A DNA stretch of 64,000 bases, from positions 19,037-83,036 of the forward strand of contig NZ_ALMY01000056.1 in assembly GCF_000440115.1 (NCBI RefSeq), written 5' to 3'. Both the position numbers and the translations under genes were made by a program. This DNA is from Streptococcus suis YS56. Lineage in GTDB: Bacteria > Bacillota > Bacilli > Lactobacillales > Streptococcaceae. A model generated the notes under the pieces. That model was not told where the DNA came from, ran no database searches, and was given only the letters and a program-made list of their open reading frames with translations. This document shows, piece by piece, positions 9,321-18,314 of this stretch; position 1 is the first letter of the stretch, and each line of letters opens with the position of its first letter.

Positions 9321-10580
9321 TTAATCTTCCTCCTCCCTCAACGCCTCAAACTTGGCTTTCATAGTCGGGTTATTGCGGGTTAGTTTTTTGACGGAGACAT
9401 CGTCTAGTTTATTATTGGCTAGGCGAAGCTGGTTTTCGCTGGTGGTCAGGGCTGCCTTAACAGCTTCCATTCGCTTGATTGCCTTGTCGATTTCATCAAT
9501 AGCCTTCTGGAAATTGGTGCTGGCTGATTGATAGTTTTTTGCAAAAGCATTCTTGAAAATTTCCAAATCTTCTTCAAAATGAGTAATATCGATATTCTGC
9601 TCCTTAACCAAGGCTAACTCCTGCTGATATTGCAGACTATTAAGCGCAGCATTTCGTAAAATTCCGATTAATTGGATAAAGAACTGTGGTCGAATGACAT
9701 ACATCTTCTCATATTCATGACTAACATCCACAATCCCTGTATTGTAATAGTCATTGTCCGCCTCTAGCATGCTGACTAATACAGCATATTCACATTTTTT
9801 CTCCCGACGGTCCTTATCCAACTCCTTAAAGAAATCAGCGTTTTTATGCTTGGTCTTGGTCGTGTCCGCCTCGTTTTTCATTTCGAACATGATGGAGATA
9901 AATTCCAAGCCCGACTCGTCAAAATCACGGAAAATGAAATCTCCTTTTGAACCGGACGCTGATACTTCGTTGTCCTTCGCAAATTTGGCACGTGGAAAAG
10001 CATAGGAACGAACCTTGTTAAACTCCGCCTCAGCAAATTGCTCCAAGCTCTCTCCAATTGCCTTAGTAGACTGCTGGGCCTTGAAGTTCTTATAAAACTC
10101 CACCTGCTCATCCGCCGCCTTGAGCCGCACCTCGTATTCCTGACGAGTGGTCGCCAAAGCCAACTCCTGCTTCTGTTCCTGCATGGCCAAAGCATTCTGA
10201 GCCGCATCCCGTTCCTTCTCCACCTGAGCCACCGCCTGTTGCAACTCCAAGTCCTTAGCCAAACCGATTTGCCCCAACTGAGCCTTAAGCTCTTGGATTT
10301 CTTGGTCCTTTTGGGAAATGGCAGAGCTGATTTCCAGTTCCGTCTGACTAGCAAATTTATCAAGTTTTGCGGTCAGTTCCAGAATCTCCTTATCCTTATC
10401 ACTCAATCTAGCCTGCAAATCATTTTCAGCCTTCTGGCTTAATAATTCTCGTTCCCGCTCCAATCGTTCATGGATTTCCTTGTCAAACTCCGCACCACGC
10501 ACCTGGGCTAAAAGCTGACTATATTCTGTTTCATTGACCTGAAAGGCCGTCCCACAATGGGGGCAAGTAATTTGATGCAT
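9321..10580 (-). CDS. DUF2130 domain protein, predicted coiled-coil nuclease-like
   Basis: A 419-residue protein. It opens with a CPHC knuckle in the first 10 residues, has a long glutamine/glutamate-rich coiled coil (about 30-175), then the DUF2130 domain (about 180-360). In that domain GDFIF and FEMKNEAD give a D...ExK arrangement, and DUF2130 has been placed in the PD-(D/E)XK nuclease superfamily. A second helical region (350-415) closes the protein. It is the third gene of a tight minus-strand cluster: 6 bases after the small membrane-protein gene and 22 before the helicase. DUF2130 proteins occur in many streptococci, so it may be older than the helicase. Function is not established. Confidence 0.85.
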   Translation of the reverse strand: MHQITCPHCGTAFQVNETEYSQLLAQVRGAEFDKEIHERLERERELLSQKAENDLQARLSDKDKEILELTAKLDKFASQTELEISSAISQKDQEIQELKAQLGQIGLAKDLELQQAVAQVEKERDAAQNALAMQEQKQELALATTRQEYEVRLKAADEQVEFYKNFKAQQSTKAIGESLEQFAEAEFNKVRSYAFPRAKFAKDNEVSASGSKGDFIFRDFDESGLEFISIMFEMKNEADTTKTKHKNADFFKELDKDRREKKCEYAVLVSMLEADNDYYNTGIVDVSHEYEKMYVIRPQFFIQLIGILRNAALNSLQYQQELALVKEQNIDITHFEEDLEIFKNAFAKNYQSASTNFQKAIDEIDKAIKRMEAVKAALTTSENQLRLANNKLDDVSVKKLTRNNPTMKAKFEALREEED

Positions 10581-10586
10581 ATGCTC

Positions 10587-10844
10587 TCACTTTCTTCTTT
10601 TCAAATAAGATATTAATTTATGTAAAACCGTAGCTACTCCCAGCGCCAATAAAAAATAAAAGAAACGAACCGCATTTCTAGCATCTGGAAGCGATAGAGC
10701 CCAAAGGACAAAAATCGTTATGGCAGTCGGCCATCTCCATCCCCAGGTCATCTTCCGTTTGATAAACCATTCCATCCAATCTTCATTAGAATCAAACCGT
10801 GTTTCGTAATATTCTTCTTTCAGTTGTTCCCACCACTTTTTCAT
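10587..10844 (-). CDS. Small membrane protein, unknown function
   Basis: An 85-residue protein: a tryptophan-rich, charged N-terminal 35 residues (MKKWWEQLKEEYYETRF), two closely spaced hydrophobic helices (about 38-50 and 58-76) and a basic end KRRK. No family recognised. A good Shine-Dalgarno (AAAGGAGG) precedes the start. It is 17 bases after the SRPBCC gene and 6 before DUF2130, so it is in the same operon. Confidence 0.7.
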   Translation of the reverse strand: MKKWWEQLKEEYYETRFDSNEDWMEWFIKRKMTWGWRWPTAITIFVLWALSLPDARNAVRFFYFLLALGVATVLHKLISYLKRRK

Positions 10845-10861
10845 AACAGCCTCCTTTCAAA

Positions 10862-11332
10862 TCACAAACCTTCTAATTCAAGCTCCAGAAAAGTCCTCCA
10901 CTTTTCCTGCAAGGGTTGACGTACAGGCGACTCCTGACCTTCAAAGACTTTTTTGATACATTCATTTTGCACCAACCATCCTGTCATCTCTTTTTGAGCA
11001 TTAGCAAATTCATTACCAAAATCTTCTGGAATTCGTTCTTCAAAAGTAATCAAGGTCTGATTTTCTAGCTGAGACAGTGCAAATGAAACCATTGCTGAAT
11101 CCCACCTGTAGGCAATTTTCTCATTTTTTCGATATTCCAGTAAATCCATGGTTTCACAGAAGTCTTCCATTTCAAAAACCAGCGTATTTCCTACAATGTT
11201 TAACTGTGGAAACCAGCGGGCAAAACCACTATCTGTCGCCAACAAGTCCCAAGCTTCTGCAAAACTAGCTGGAACAGTATAGGAAATAGTTAGCAGGTAC
11301 ATCTCGGACTCTTTCTGAACACTAATCTTCAT
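10862..11332 (-). CDS. SRPBCC-fold (AHSA1/START-like) protein
   Basis: A 156-residue protein whose pattern, ISYTVPASFAEAWDLLATDS followed by FARWFPQL, is typical of the SRPBCC/AHSA1 ligand-binding fold. The C-terminal part (LITFEERIPEDFG, then a helix) also fits. The ligand is unknown. GAGGAG lies 6 bases before the ATG. A minus-strand TATAAT (11357-11362) just upstream suggests that this gene heads the four-gene unit running to the helicase. Confidence 0.8.
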   Translation of the reverse strand: MKISVQKESEMYLLTISYTVPASFAEAWDLLATDSGFARWFPQLNIVGNTLVFEMEDFCETMDLLEYRKNEKIAYRWDSAMVSFALSQLENQTLITFEERIPEDFGNEFANAQKEMTGWLVQNECIKKVFEGQESPVRQPLQEKWRTFLELELEGL

Positions 11333-11737
11333 ACATAACTCCTCTTCTATTCCCCTATTATACCAAAAAAATACTGGTCCATAACCGATATTTCCATTGC
11401 CTCTATTCTTTAATCATAATCAAGCATGAGTGCTATTCATTCCAAAGGATTGAAAAACGGTATCTTGAAATCTGAATTATTTTTTATAACATCTTTCATA
11501 GACAGTCCTTACCTTTGTTTACCTGGCTCATACTCCATGTTTTGTATCCCCTAGCAATGTTAGACTTTCCTGCCACATAATGAACATTGTCATTTTTGAA
11601 ACACTTCTATTTTTTACACTTTCATTTCATCTATCCGCCACCCAATTTATTTTACAATATAGAACAGAGTTTAGTATTTCAATCATTCCTTTCTCATTTT
11701 ATGCTATACTAGATGTATTGAAAACAAGGAGGTTTAT
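11333..11737. other. 405-base intergenic region with divergent promoters
   Basis: The region separates divergent genes. It holds a minus-strand -10 (11357-11362) near the SRPBCC gene and a plus-strand extended -10, TG-C-TATACT (11702-11710), before the HAD gene. The middle 300 bases are AT-rich with no intact frame or RNA that I recognise. Some stretches look like decayed coding sequence, but I cannot assign a source. Confidence 0.6.
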
Positions 11738-12553
11738 ATGATTAAACTAATCGCTCTTGATATGGACGGAACCCTCTTAAACGAGAAAAAAGAGCTGATG
11801 CAGCCACAGATTGATGCCATTCATCAGGCTGTTGAAGCGGGCGTCAAGATTGTTCTTTGTACTGGTCGACCCTTGGCTGGTGTGAAGCCTTTCGTAGAGC
11901 AGCTCGGCTTTGACACCGAGGAAGAATTTATCATTGTCAATAACGGCTGTTCAACCCATTCGACAAAGGATTGGAGCCTGATTGACTGGGAAGAACTATC
12001 TATCTCAGATATTGATTATCTTTCCACTTTTATTGAAAATGATGATGTACAAATTTCTCTCTTTGATGAGGAAGATTATTTCGTGCTTGCAGAAAAAGCC
12101 AATGCACGCGTTAATTTAGACGCAGGTTTGGTAGGAATGACTCCTCAACCAATTGATTTAAAAGAAGCCAAGTCAGGTCAGCATCGCTTCTTTGAAGCCA
12201 TGTTCGTCGGTGAAAAAGAGCATATTGATGCCTTTGAAAATCAACACAATCCTGTACTCAGCCAAGGCTATTCCACCGTTCGTTCACAGGACTATCTCTT
12301 GGAAATTTTACCAAACGGAGCAAGCAAGGCCACTGGTTTGAAAAAATTGGCAGACCGCCTCGGTATCCTCCCAGAAGAAATCATGGCTATGGGAGATGCC
12401 AACAACGACCTGGAAATGATTGCATTTGCCGGTCTGGGAATTGCCATGGGTAACGCCAACGAACAGGTCAAGGCTATCGCACAGGACATCACAGACACCA
12501 ATGAAAACAACGGCGTTGCCAAAGCCATTAAAAAACATATTTTGAACAAATAA
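11738..12553 (+). CDS. Cof-type HAD-superfamily sugar-phosphatase-like hydrolase
   Basis: A 271-residue HAD IIB phosphatase. Motif I DMDGTLLN is at residues 8-15 and motif IV MGDANNDLEMIAFAGLGIAM lies near 223-242; a C2-type cap domain sits between them. The protein resembles YidA, which dephosphorylates sugar phosphates, but the substrate cannot be read off. AAGGAGG precedes the ATG, and an extended -10 lies about 28 bases upstream. It is 9 bases before pepT, so the two are probably co-transcribed. Confidence 0.9.
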   Translation: MIKLIALDMDGTLLNEKKELMQPQIDAIHQAVEAGVKIVLCTGRPLAGVKPFVEQLGFDTEEEFIIVNNGCSTHSTKDWSLIDWEELSISDIDYLSTFIENDDVQISLFDEEDYFVLAEKANARVNLDAGLVGMTPQPIDLKEAKSGQHRFFEAMFVGEKEHIDAFENQHNPVLSQGYSTVRSQDYLLEILPNGASKATGLKKLADRLGILPEEIMAMGDANNDLEMIAFAGLGIAMGNANEQVKAIAQDITDTNENNGVAKAIKKHILNK

Positions 12554-12562
12554 GGAGACACT

Positions 12563-13783
12563 ATGAAATACCCAACACTCTTAGACCGCTTTTTAGTCTA
12601 TGTCAAAGAAAATACTCGCTCAGATGAAAATTCGACAACTACTCCATCTACCCAAAACCAAGTCGAGTTTGCACAGAATATCCTTCTGCCTGAAATGAAA
12701 CGCATCGGCTTACAGAATGTCCACTACCTGCCAAATGGTTTTGCTGTGGGAACACTACCTGCTAACGACCCAAGTTTGACACGTAAGATTGGATTCATCG
12801 CCCACATGGATACGGCGGATTTCAACGCAGAAGGTGTGAATCCTCAGATCATCGAAAACTACGACGGCAACCCAATTGCCTTGGGAACTTCTGGCTACGA
12901 ATTGCATCCAAAAGACTTCCCACAACTTGCCAACTATCACGGTCAAACACTGATTACCACAGATGGTACTACCTTACTAGGCTCTGATGACAAGTCAGGA
13001 ATTGCGGAAATCATGACAGCCATTGAATTCCTAGTCCAAAATCCGGACATCAAACACTGCGAAATCCGTGTCGGCTTTGGTCCTGACGAAGAAATCGGTG
13101 TCGGTGCAGACAAGTTTGATGTAGAAGACTTTGATGTGGACTTTGCCTACACTATGGACGGTGGACCACTGGGCGAACTCCAGTACGAAACTTTCTCAGC
13201 AGCTGGTGCCAAGATTGATTTCCTTGGACGCAATGTCCACCCAGGTTCAGCAAAAGACCAGATGATTAATGCCTTCCAGATGGCTATTGATTTCCACAAT
13301 GCCCTTCCAGAAGCAGACCGTCCTGAAAAAACTGAAGGTTACGAAGGTTTCTTCCACTTGATGAACATGGAAGGCAGCGTCGATACTGCTTCTACCACCT
13401 ACATCATCCGTGACTTTGAGGAAGAAGACTTCCAAGCCCGCAAGCAACTCATGCTTGATATTGCTGAAAAGATGAATGCCAACTTTGACACTCCACGTGT
13501 CATTGTCAACCTGCATGACCAGTACTACAACATGAAGAAAATCATTGAAAAAGATATGACCCCAATCAATATCGCTAAGGACGTCATGGAAAATCTGGGC
13601 ATTAAGCCACTGATTGAGCCTGTTCGCGGAGGAACAGACGGCTCTAAGATTTCCTTCATGGGCATTCCAACGCCAAATATCTTCGCCGGTGGTGAAAACA
13701 TGCACGGCCGCTTTGAGTTTGTCAGCCTGCAAACCATGGAAAAAGCCGTCGATGTCATTCTCGGAATCGTCGCTTATAAATAA
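12563..13783 (+). CDS. pepT: Peptidase T (tripeptide aminopeptidase)
   Basis: A 406-residue dinuclear zinc aminotripeptidase of the M20B family that removes N-terminal residues from tripeptides in the cytoplasm. Metal-site motifs are complete: HMDTADF (His81, Asp83), GSDDKSG (near 141-146), [11 protein letters not shown] and [11 protein letters not shown]. Length is typical. It lies 9 bases after the HAD gene with a GGAG Shine-Dalgarno. In streptococci it supports growth on peptides taken up by oligopeptide transporters. Confidence 0.97.
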   Translation: MKYPTLLDRFLVYVKENTRSDENSTTTPSTQNQVEFAQNILLPEMKRIGLQNVHYLPNGFAVGTLPANDPSLTRKIGFIAHMDTADFNAEGVNPQIIENYDGNPIALGTSGYELHPKDFPQLANYHGQTLITTDGTTLLGSDDKSGIAEIMTAIEFLVQNPDIKHCEIRVGFGPDEEIGVGADKFDVEDFDVDFAYTMDGGPLGELQYETFSAAGAKIDFLGRNVHPGSAKDQMINAFQMAIDFHNALPEADRPEKTEGYEGFFHLMNMEGSVDTASTTYIIRDFEEEDFQARKQLMLDIAEKMNANFDTPRVIVNLHDQYYNMKKIIEKDMTPINIAKDVMENLGIKPLIEPVRGGTDGSKISFMGIPTPNIFAGGENMHGRFEFVSLQTMEKAVDVILGIVAYK

Positions 13784-13908
13784 TCTTTCAGTCGGTTTTC
13801 TTTGGAAAATCGACTTTTTCAGAAAATTTTAAAAAAATGCAATTTTATATTGTGTTATTGAACTAATACTGATATAATAGAACTATAAAAAAGAAATGGA
13901 GTTTTATT

Positions 13909-14307
13909 ATGACAGAAGAAACATTAGCACAGGGAATTCTCATTGGCATTTGGGGTACAACACTACTATTTTCATTTATTTGGTATATTCTTGTTGCTAT
14001 TTCCAACTACATCCTCTTCAAAAAAGCGGGCTATGCAGGTTGGAAATCTATCATTCCAATCTATAACCTCTATATCCAACAATGCATCGCCTTTGGCTAT
14101 GAAAAAAGATGGTTCATTCTATTCTTACTGATTCCACTAGCAGGGCCATTATATGGCATCTATCTCGTTTACAATTTTGGTCGTAGCTTCGGTTTGTCAG
14201 CTGTACAAGCTATCTTCTATGTTCTTCTTACACCTATCTTTAACCTCTACATCGCCTTTAATGACGGAAGTCGTTACCAAGGTCCACAAGAATTCTTTAT
14301 CGACTAA
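13909..14307 (+). CDS. DUF5684-family integral membrane protein
   Basis: A 132-residue membrane protein with about four hydrophobic helices. It contains the family signature FKKAGYAGWKSIIPIYNLYI (about 38-57). Such proteins occur alone or near signal peptidase genes and their function is unknown. The gene has its own -10 (TATAAT near 13875) and is followed by an intrinsic terminator, so it is probably monocistronic. Confidence 0.8.
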   Translation: MTEETLAQGILIGIWGTTLLFSFIWYILVAISNYILFKKAGYAGWKSIIPIYNLYIQQCIAFGYEKRWFILFLLIPLAGPLYGIYLVYNFGRSFGLSAVQAIFYVLLTPIFNLYIAFNDGSRYQGPQEFFID

Positions 14308-14315
14308 TGTAAAAC

Positions 14316-14347
14316 GAAGCCCCTCTTCAGCTCAGAAGGGGCTTTTT
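14316..14347 (+). terminator. Rho-independent terminator after the DUF5684 gene
   Basis: AAGCCCCTCT pairs with AGAAGGGGCTT around a short loop and is followed by TTTTT. It ends the single-gene transcript before the PadR operon promoter. Confidence 0.85.
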
Positions 14348-14385
14348 ACTTGTTTAAAAAATATATAAAAAATTTATATAATCAC

Positions 14386-14426
14386 TTGATTTTAGTAAAC
14401 AATAGGTATATAATTTATATATAAAT
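14386..14426 (+). promoter_or_regulatory. Promoter and candidate PadR operator
   Basis: TTGATT (14386-14391) and TATAAT (14409-14414) are spaced by 17 bases. A perfect 14-base palindrome, ATTTATATATAAAT (14413-14426), overlaps the expected transcription start. A related AATTTATATA lies at 14371-14380. Self-repression by PadR is an inference from position. Confidence 0.55.
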
Positions 14427-14455
14427 AATTTACATAAAAATAAAGAGGTGAGTTC

Positions 14456-14773
14456 ATGTACTACCCCGTATCCTCTATCTTGATTGAATTTCTGGTCTTA
14501 GCCATTGTGGAAAAGCAAGATTCCTATGGCTATGAAATCAGTCAGACCATCAAGATAGTTGCTGACATAAAGGAGTCCACGCTCTACCCTATCTTGAAAA
14601 AACTGGAGAAGGCTGGCTACGTTACCACCTATACCAAAGAATTTCAAGGGAGAAAGCGGAAATACTATACCATCACACCTGCTGGACGTGAGCACATCCC
14701 CTTCCTGCAGGGTGAATGGAATGCCTACAAAGACCATATTGACGGAATTATAGAAGGGAGCCTACGAAAATGA
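14456..14773 (+). CDS. PadR-family transcriptional regulator
   Basis: A 105-residue winged-helix regulator. It has the PadR-like start LIEFLVLAIVEKQDSYGYEI, the wing segment TLYPILKKLEKAGYV and GRKRKYYTITPAG. It is the first gene of an operon: its stop overlaps the start of the next gene by 4 bases. PadR genes followed by DUF1700/HAAS genes are a recurrent pair in Firmicutes, and the HAAS protein is thought to transduce an envelope or drug signal. Confidence 0.92.
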   Translation: MYYPVSSILIEFLVLAIVEKQDSYGYEISQTIKIVADIKESTLYPILKKLEKAGYVTTYTKEFQGRKRKYYTITPAGREHIPFLQGEWNAYKDHIDGIIEGSLRK

Positions 14774-15882
14774 CACGCGCAGATTATCTGAACAAACTGG
14801 AACAAGCACTATCTCAACTCCATCCAAGTGCCAGACAGGAAGCTCTGGACTACTTCAATGAATATTTTGACGAAAAGGATAACGACGAGGAAGCTATTAT
14901 AGATCTAGGAACACCTGATGAAGCTGCAAAGGAAATCATTGCCAACCTGCCCGAAGATGCCCTCATTGCTAAGGATGACCAAGGCACTTCACAATCAACT
15001 AAAGCATTTGATTTCGATTTTGACTTTGACTTTCAATTTGACTGGGATGGTTTTTTCAACAATTTCAAACACTCAGCCTTTCAAGCTAAGGAAAGGATTG
15101 AATTGCAGACGAAGATTGAAGAATTACCTGATTTTGCAAGTTTACAGATTATTCTCGAAGACCAGGCACTTAGTGTGCAAAGCTATGAAGGTGATAAGGT
15201 AGTATTACACAATCCATTTTCTGAAGAAATGTCCTATCGGGCTTTTGACTATCAGCTAGTCCAAGATAGTTTGTACCTATCTAGCAAGCCACTCCCAGAC
15301 CACCTCTACTTTTCCAACCAGCAAACCAGCTCTGCTATTCTCAAAATCCCTAAAGTACTCCTGCCCCTTACGAGTCTCAATCTGAAAACGACAGATAGTA
15401 GTCTGACGGTGGCGGCTGTGCAGGCGAGCGAACAGCTCGTCATCAATGCAGAAGATAGTAGCATCAGCATGACGAAAGTAAGCTGTCCAAGCTCTGCCCT
15501 AGGGTTAGAGGACTCTACACTCACTATCTCAGATGGGCGACTGGATGAGTTGAAATTGGAAGCCAGCGATGCTGTTATCACTCTCTCAAGCATGAGCCTT
15601 TCAGATGCAAGGATAAGATTAGAAGATTGTGTCTGGAAGTTGAAGGATTTTGTCCTTGAAAAGAGCCTAAACTGCCAGGCTGAAGATTCTGTCCTAACCT
15701 TTAAACCAAGTACGGACATCAGTTTGGACATCTGGGAGGAAGATTCTAGCCTCAAACTTCCAAAGGATAAGGCGTTTACCATGATGAAAGAGGATAACAC
15801 CACTCATCTCAGCTACAAGCAAGAAAATAGCCCTGCTCAGCTGGTTATTCATTGTCAAGACTGCCAGCTTACTGTAGGATAA
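14770..15882 (+). CDS. HAAS (DUF1700) domain fused to DUF4097 beta-helix
   Basis: A 370-residue protein. The HAAS-like N-terminus (1-55) contains REALDYFNEYFDEKDNDEEA and LGTPDEAAKEI. A low-complexity FDFDFDFDFQFDWD stretch follows (about 78-92), then a DUF4097-type repetitive beta-structure. There is no clear transmembrane segment, unlike its two downstream partners. It overlaps padR by 4 bases, so their expression is coupled. It probably partners the membrane HAAS and DUF4097 proteins encoded next; the signal sensed is unknown. Confidence 0.8.
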   Translation: MTRADYLNKLEQALSQLHPSARQEALDYFNEYFDEKDNDEEAIIDLGTPDEAAKEIIANLPEDALIAKDDQGTSQSTKAFDFDFDFDFQFDWDGFFNNFKHSAFQAKERIELQTKIEELPDFASLQIILEDQALSVQSYEGDKVVLHNPFSEEMSYRAFDYQLVQDSLYLSSKPLPDHLYFSNQQTSSAILKIPKVLLPLTSLNLKTTDSSLTVAAVQASEQLVINAEDSSISMTKVSCPSSALGLEDSTLTISDGRLDELKLEASDAVITLSSMSLSDARIRLEDCVWKLKDFVLEKSLNCQAEDSVLTFKPSTDISLDIWEEDSSLKLPKDKAFTMMKEDNTTHLSYKQENSPAQLVIHCQDCQLTVG

Positions 15883-15893
15883 AGGAGGTTCCT

Positions 15894-16472
15894 ATGAATC
15901 GCAAGGAATATTTACAGAAACTTGAAAAACATCTCAAACACTTGCCAAAAGAAGATTTTCAAGATACCTTGGACTATTTCAATGAATTTTTCGATGAGAA
16001 AGAAAACGACGAAGAAGCTATTCAAGAATTGGGCAGTCCTAAAGAAGCCGCAAGTGAAATTCTAGCGACCCTCTATGACAAAGAACGGACGGAAGATAAA
16101 CCCAATACTCGCAATATGGTCTGGTTGACCATCCTCGCCATCCTTGCCGCACCAATCGGCATCCCCCTAGCAATCACCCTAGTTGCCCTCTTCATTATCC
16201 TACTCCTGCTCATCCTCAGTGCCTTTCTACTCCTAATATCACTTTGGATTGTCCTCCTCAGTCTAGCAATCGCCCAACTTCTCCTCGCCTTCGACCTCTT
16301 CACTCTCTCATGGTCCTCCTCCCTCCTCTTCACAGGGCTAGCCCTTGTCTGCTTGGCACTCACCCTCTTGGGTAGTAAATTCACTCTAGACCTTGGAAGC
16401 AAAACCTTCTTGCTTGTTTTACACTGGATACAAAGAACCATTCGCAAAGGAGAGTATCATGAAAGAGCTTAA
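15894..16472 (+). CDS. HAAS (DUF1700) membrane protein
   Basis: A 192-residue protein with an N-terminal HAAS domain (QDTLDYFNEFFDEKENDEEA, then LGSPKEAASEI) nearly matching that of the preceding protein, so the two are paralogous domains. Residues 75-180 are almost wholly hydrophobic and make several membrane helices. The frame is open further upstream, but AAAGGAGG before MNRKEYLQKLEKHL sets the start at 15894. It overlaps the next gene by 14 bases. Confidence 0.85.
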   Translation: MNRKEYLQKLEKHLKHLPKEDFQDTLDYFNEFFDEKENDEEAIQELGSPKEAASEILATLYDKERTEDKPNTRNMVWLTILAILAAPIGIPLAITLVALFIILLLLILSAFLLLISLWIVLLSLAIAQLLLAFDLFTLSWSSSLLFTGLALVCLALTLLGSKFTLDLGSKTFLLVLHWIQRTIRKGEYHERA

Positions 16473-17313
16473 ACCATTTACGAAAATCAGTCTGAGCCTG
16501 CTAAGTCTTGGAGCTATTCTAAGCCTCATTGGCTACCTAGCTGGCGGTTGGACAAATATGAAACTTGTTGCAGAAAACTATTTTCAGCCTCAAACAGCCA
16601 GTTTTAGTGACATTAGGGCAATAGAGATTAATGAAAAACTGTCCATTATGCCCTCGCCCGACAACCAATTCCACCTCCACTACTATCGAAATCAGCATAA
16701 AGACATCGACCTCCTCAGTCACCAAGTCCAAGGTGGGAAATTAACCATTTCTAGTGCCTATCAAGGTATCGTTACATATGATGGTTTACTCGAACCTATC
16801 TTAAATCTTGTCAATGACCAGAATATTGCCTACTACCAACCTGTCTTACAGGTCCCTAAAAATAGCACAATCGAAACACTCTCAGGGAGCATTCAAGGAG
16901 ATGTCTATCTGGATAAAGTGACTATTCAAGATTTCCAACTCTTTGTTGAAAATGGTGACATGTTGATTGAAAACAGTCACATCAGCCTTATTAGGCTATT
17001 ACACATCAATGGAGAAGTAGCAATCAATCATTCCACATTAACAAGTCCGAATGACATTTCCGATACTACCGGAAGTATTCTAACTGTTGAGGATGGTGAT
17101 TTTAAAGCAAAAAACCTAAAACTAGAGGGAAGGCATGGCATCAGTAATTACAATGGTTCGATTGACATTTCTCTTCATTCACAAACCAAAACAGACATCT
17201 ACATAGATGCCAGTCAAAATAATAGCGGAATTGACCTTCCAAACTATATTAATCCCAAAGCTACAAATTACCTCGATATTTCTACACTAGATGGGGAACT
17301 GAATATTCGGTAA
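16459..17313 (+). CDS. Membrane-anchored DUF4097 protein
   Basis: A 284-residue protein with one N-terminal membrane anchor (about 12-32, SLSLLSLGAILSLIGYLAGG) and an extracytoplasmic DUF4097-like beta-repeat region. The start MKELKPFTKIS is chosen by GCAAAGGAG at good spacing; an upstream in-frame ATG would lie deep in the previous gene. It is the last gene of the PadR operon and is followed by a terminator. Confidence 0.82.
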   Translation: MKELKPFTKISLSLLSLGAILSLIGYLAGGWTNMKLVAENYFQPQTASFSDIRAIEINEKLSIMPSPDNQFHLHYYRNQHKDIDLLSHQVQGGKLTISSAYQGIVTYDGLLEPILNLVNDQNIAYYQPVLQVPKNSTIETLSGSIQGDVYLDKVTIQDFQLFVENGDMLIENSHISLIRLLHINGEVAINHSTLTSPNDISDTTGSILTVEDGDFKAKNLKLEGRHGISNYNGSIDISLHSQTKTDIYIDASQNNSGIDLPNYINPKATNYLDISTLDGELNIR

Positions 17314-17316
17314 TTG

Positions 17317-17345
17317 CAAAAAGCCCTCCTGACGGAAGGCTTTTT
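17317..17345. terminator. Bidirectional terminator
   Basis: AAAAAGCC (17318-17325) pairs with GGCTTTTT (17338-17345), with an inner TCC/GGA extension. Runs of T occur on both strands, so it can end both the PadR operon and the convergent MarR-DUF1304 unit. Confidence 0.85.
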
Positions 17346-17348
17346 AAC

Positions 17349-17708
17349 TTATTTAAACAACAAAATAGAAATCAGTGCCAAGATGGCTGGTCCACCTTGG
17401 GTCAAGATAATTTTTGGACTAGATGTCACAGCTCCATAACCTGCTGCTCCAATAACAAACAAGACAAAAATAGTTGTAATTTCAAGGTTTCCTGTGAAAA
17501 TTCCATACAAGAGAAAGACAGCCAACAAACCATTGTAAATACCTTGGTTTTTGAAAAGTGTCGTCACAGACTTACGTTGCAATTCATCCTTTGTCATATT
17601 AAAGACACGACTAGTAGAATCTGAATGGGTCGCAAAGGTTTCCAAATACATGATATATAGGTGCTCAATAGCTACGATACTAGCTAGAATAGTGGTAAAA
17701 ATAGACAT
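17349..17708 (-). CDS. DUF1304 family membrane protein
   Basis: A 119-residue protein with four hydrophobic helices. The opening FTTILASIVAIEHLYIMYLE with a glutamate in the first helix, followed by TKDEL, is typical of DUF1304. Function is unknown. GAGGAG sets the start at 17708; the longer open frame starts inside the upstream gene. It lies 19 bases downstream of a MarR regulator and is probably co-regulated. Confidence 0.85.
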   Translation of the reverse strand: MSIFTTILASIVAIEHLYIMYLETFATHSDSTSRVFNMTKDELQRKSVTTLFKNQGIYNGLLAVFLLYGIFTGNLEITTIFVLFVIGAAGYGAVTSSPKIILTQGGPAILALISILLFK

Positions 17709-17727
17709 AATGTCTCCTCTCAAAATA

Positions 17728-18156
<429 letters not shown>

Positions 18157-18166
18157 CTACCTCTTT

Positions 18167-18223
18167 TGATTGATTAATCAATCATTGATAAGTCAATTAT
18201 ACTACAATCTGAACAATTTTCAA
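18167..18223 (-). promoter_or_regulatory. marR promoter with 18-base palindromic operator
   Basis: On the minus strand TTGAAA (18218-18223) and TATAAT (18196-18201) are 16 bases apart. TGATTGATTAATCAATCA (18167-18184) is a perfect palindrome starting a few bases after the predicted transcription start, where a bound repressor would block elongation or open-complex formation. Confidence 0.75.
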
Positions 18224-18314
18224 CTATTTTGCCTAACTATTAAAAAAATATGTTGCCTACACCTATATTTTGTTATAATTAAGAAAATAACTAGTAGAGG
18301 GATGGGACTTACTT

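Noticed and set aside
11365..11700. Possible decayed transposase in the intergenic region
   Set aside because: No frame longer than a few dozen codons and no recognisable motif; base composition alone is not enough.
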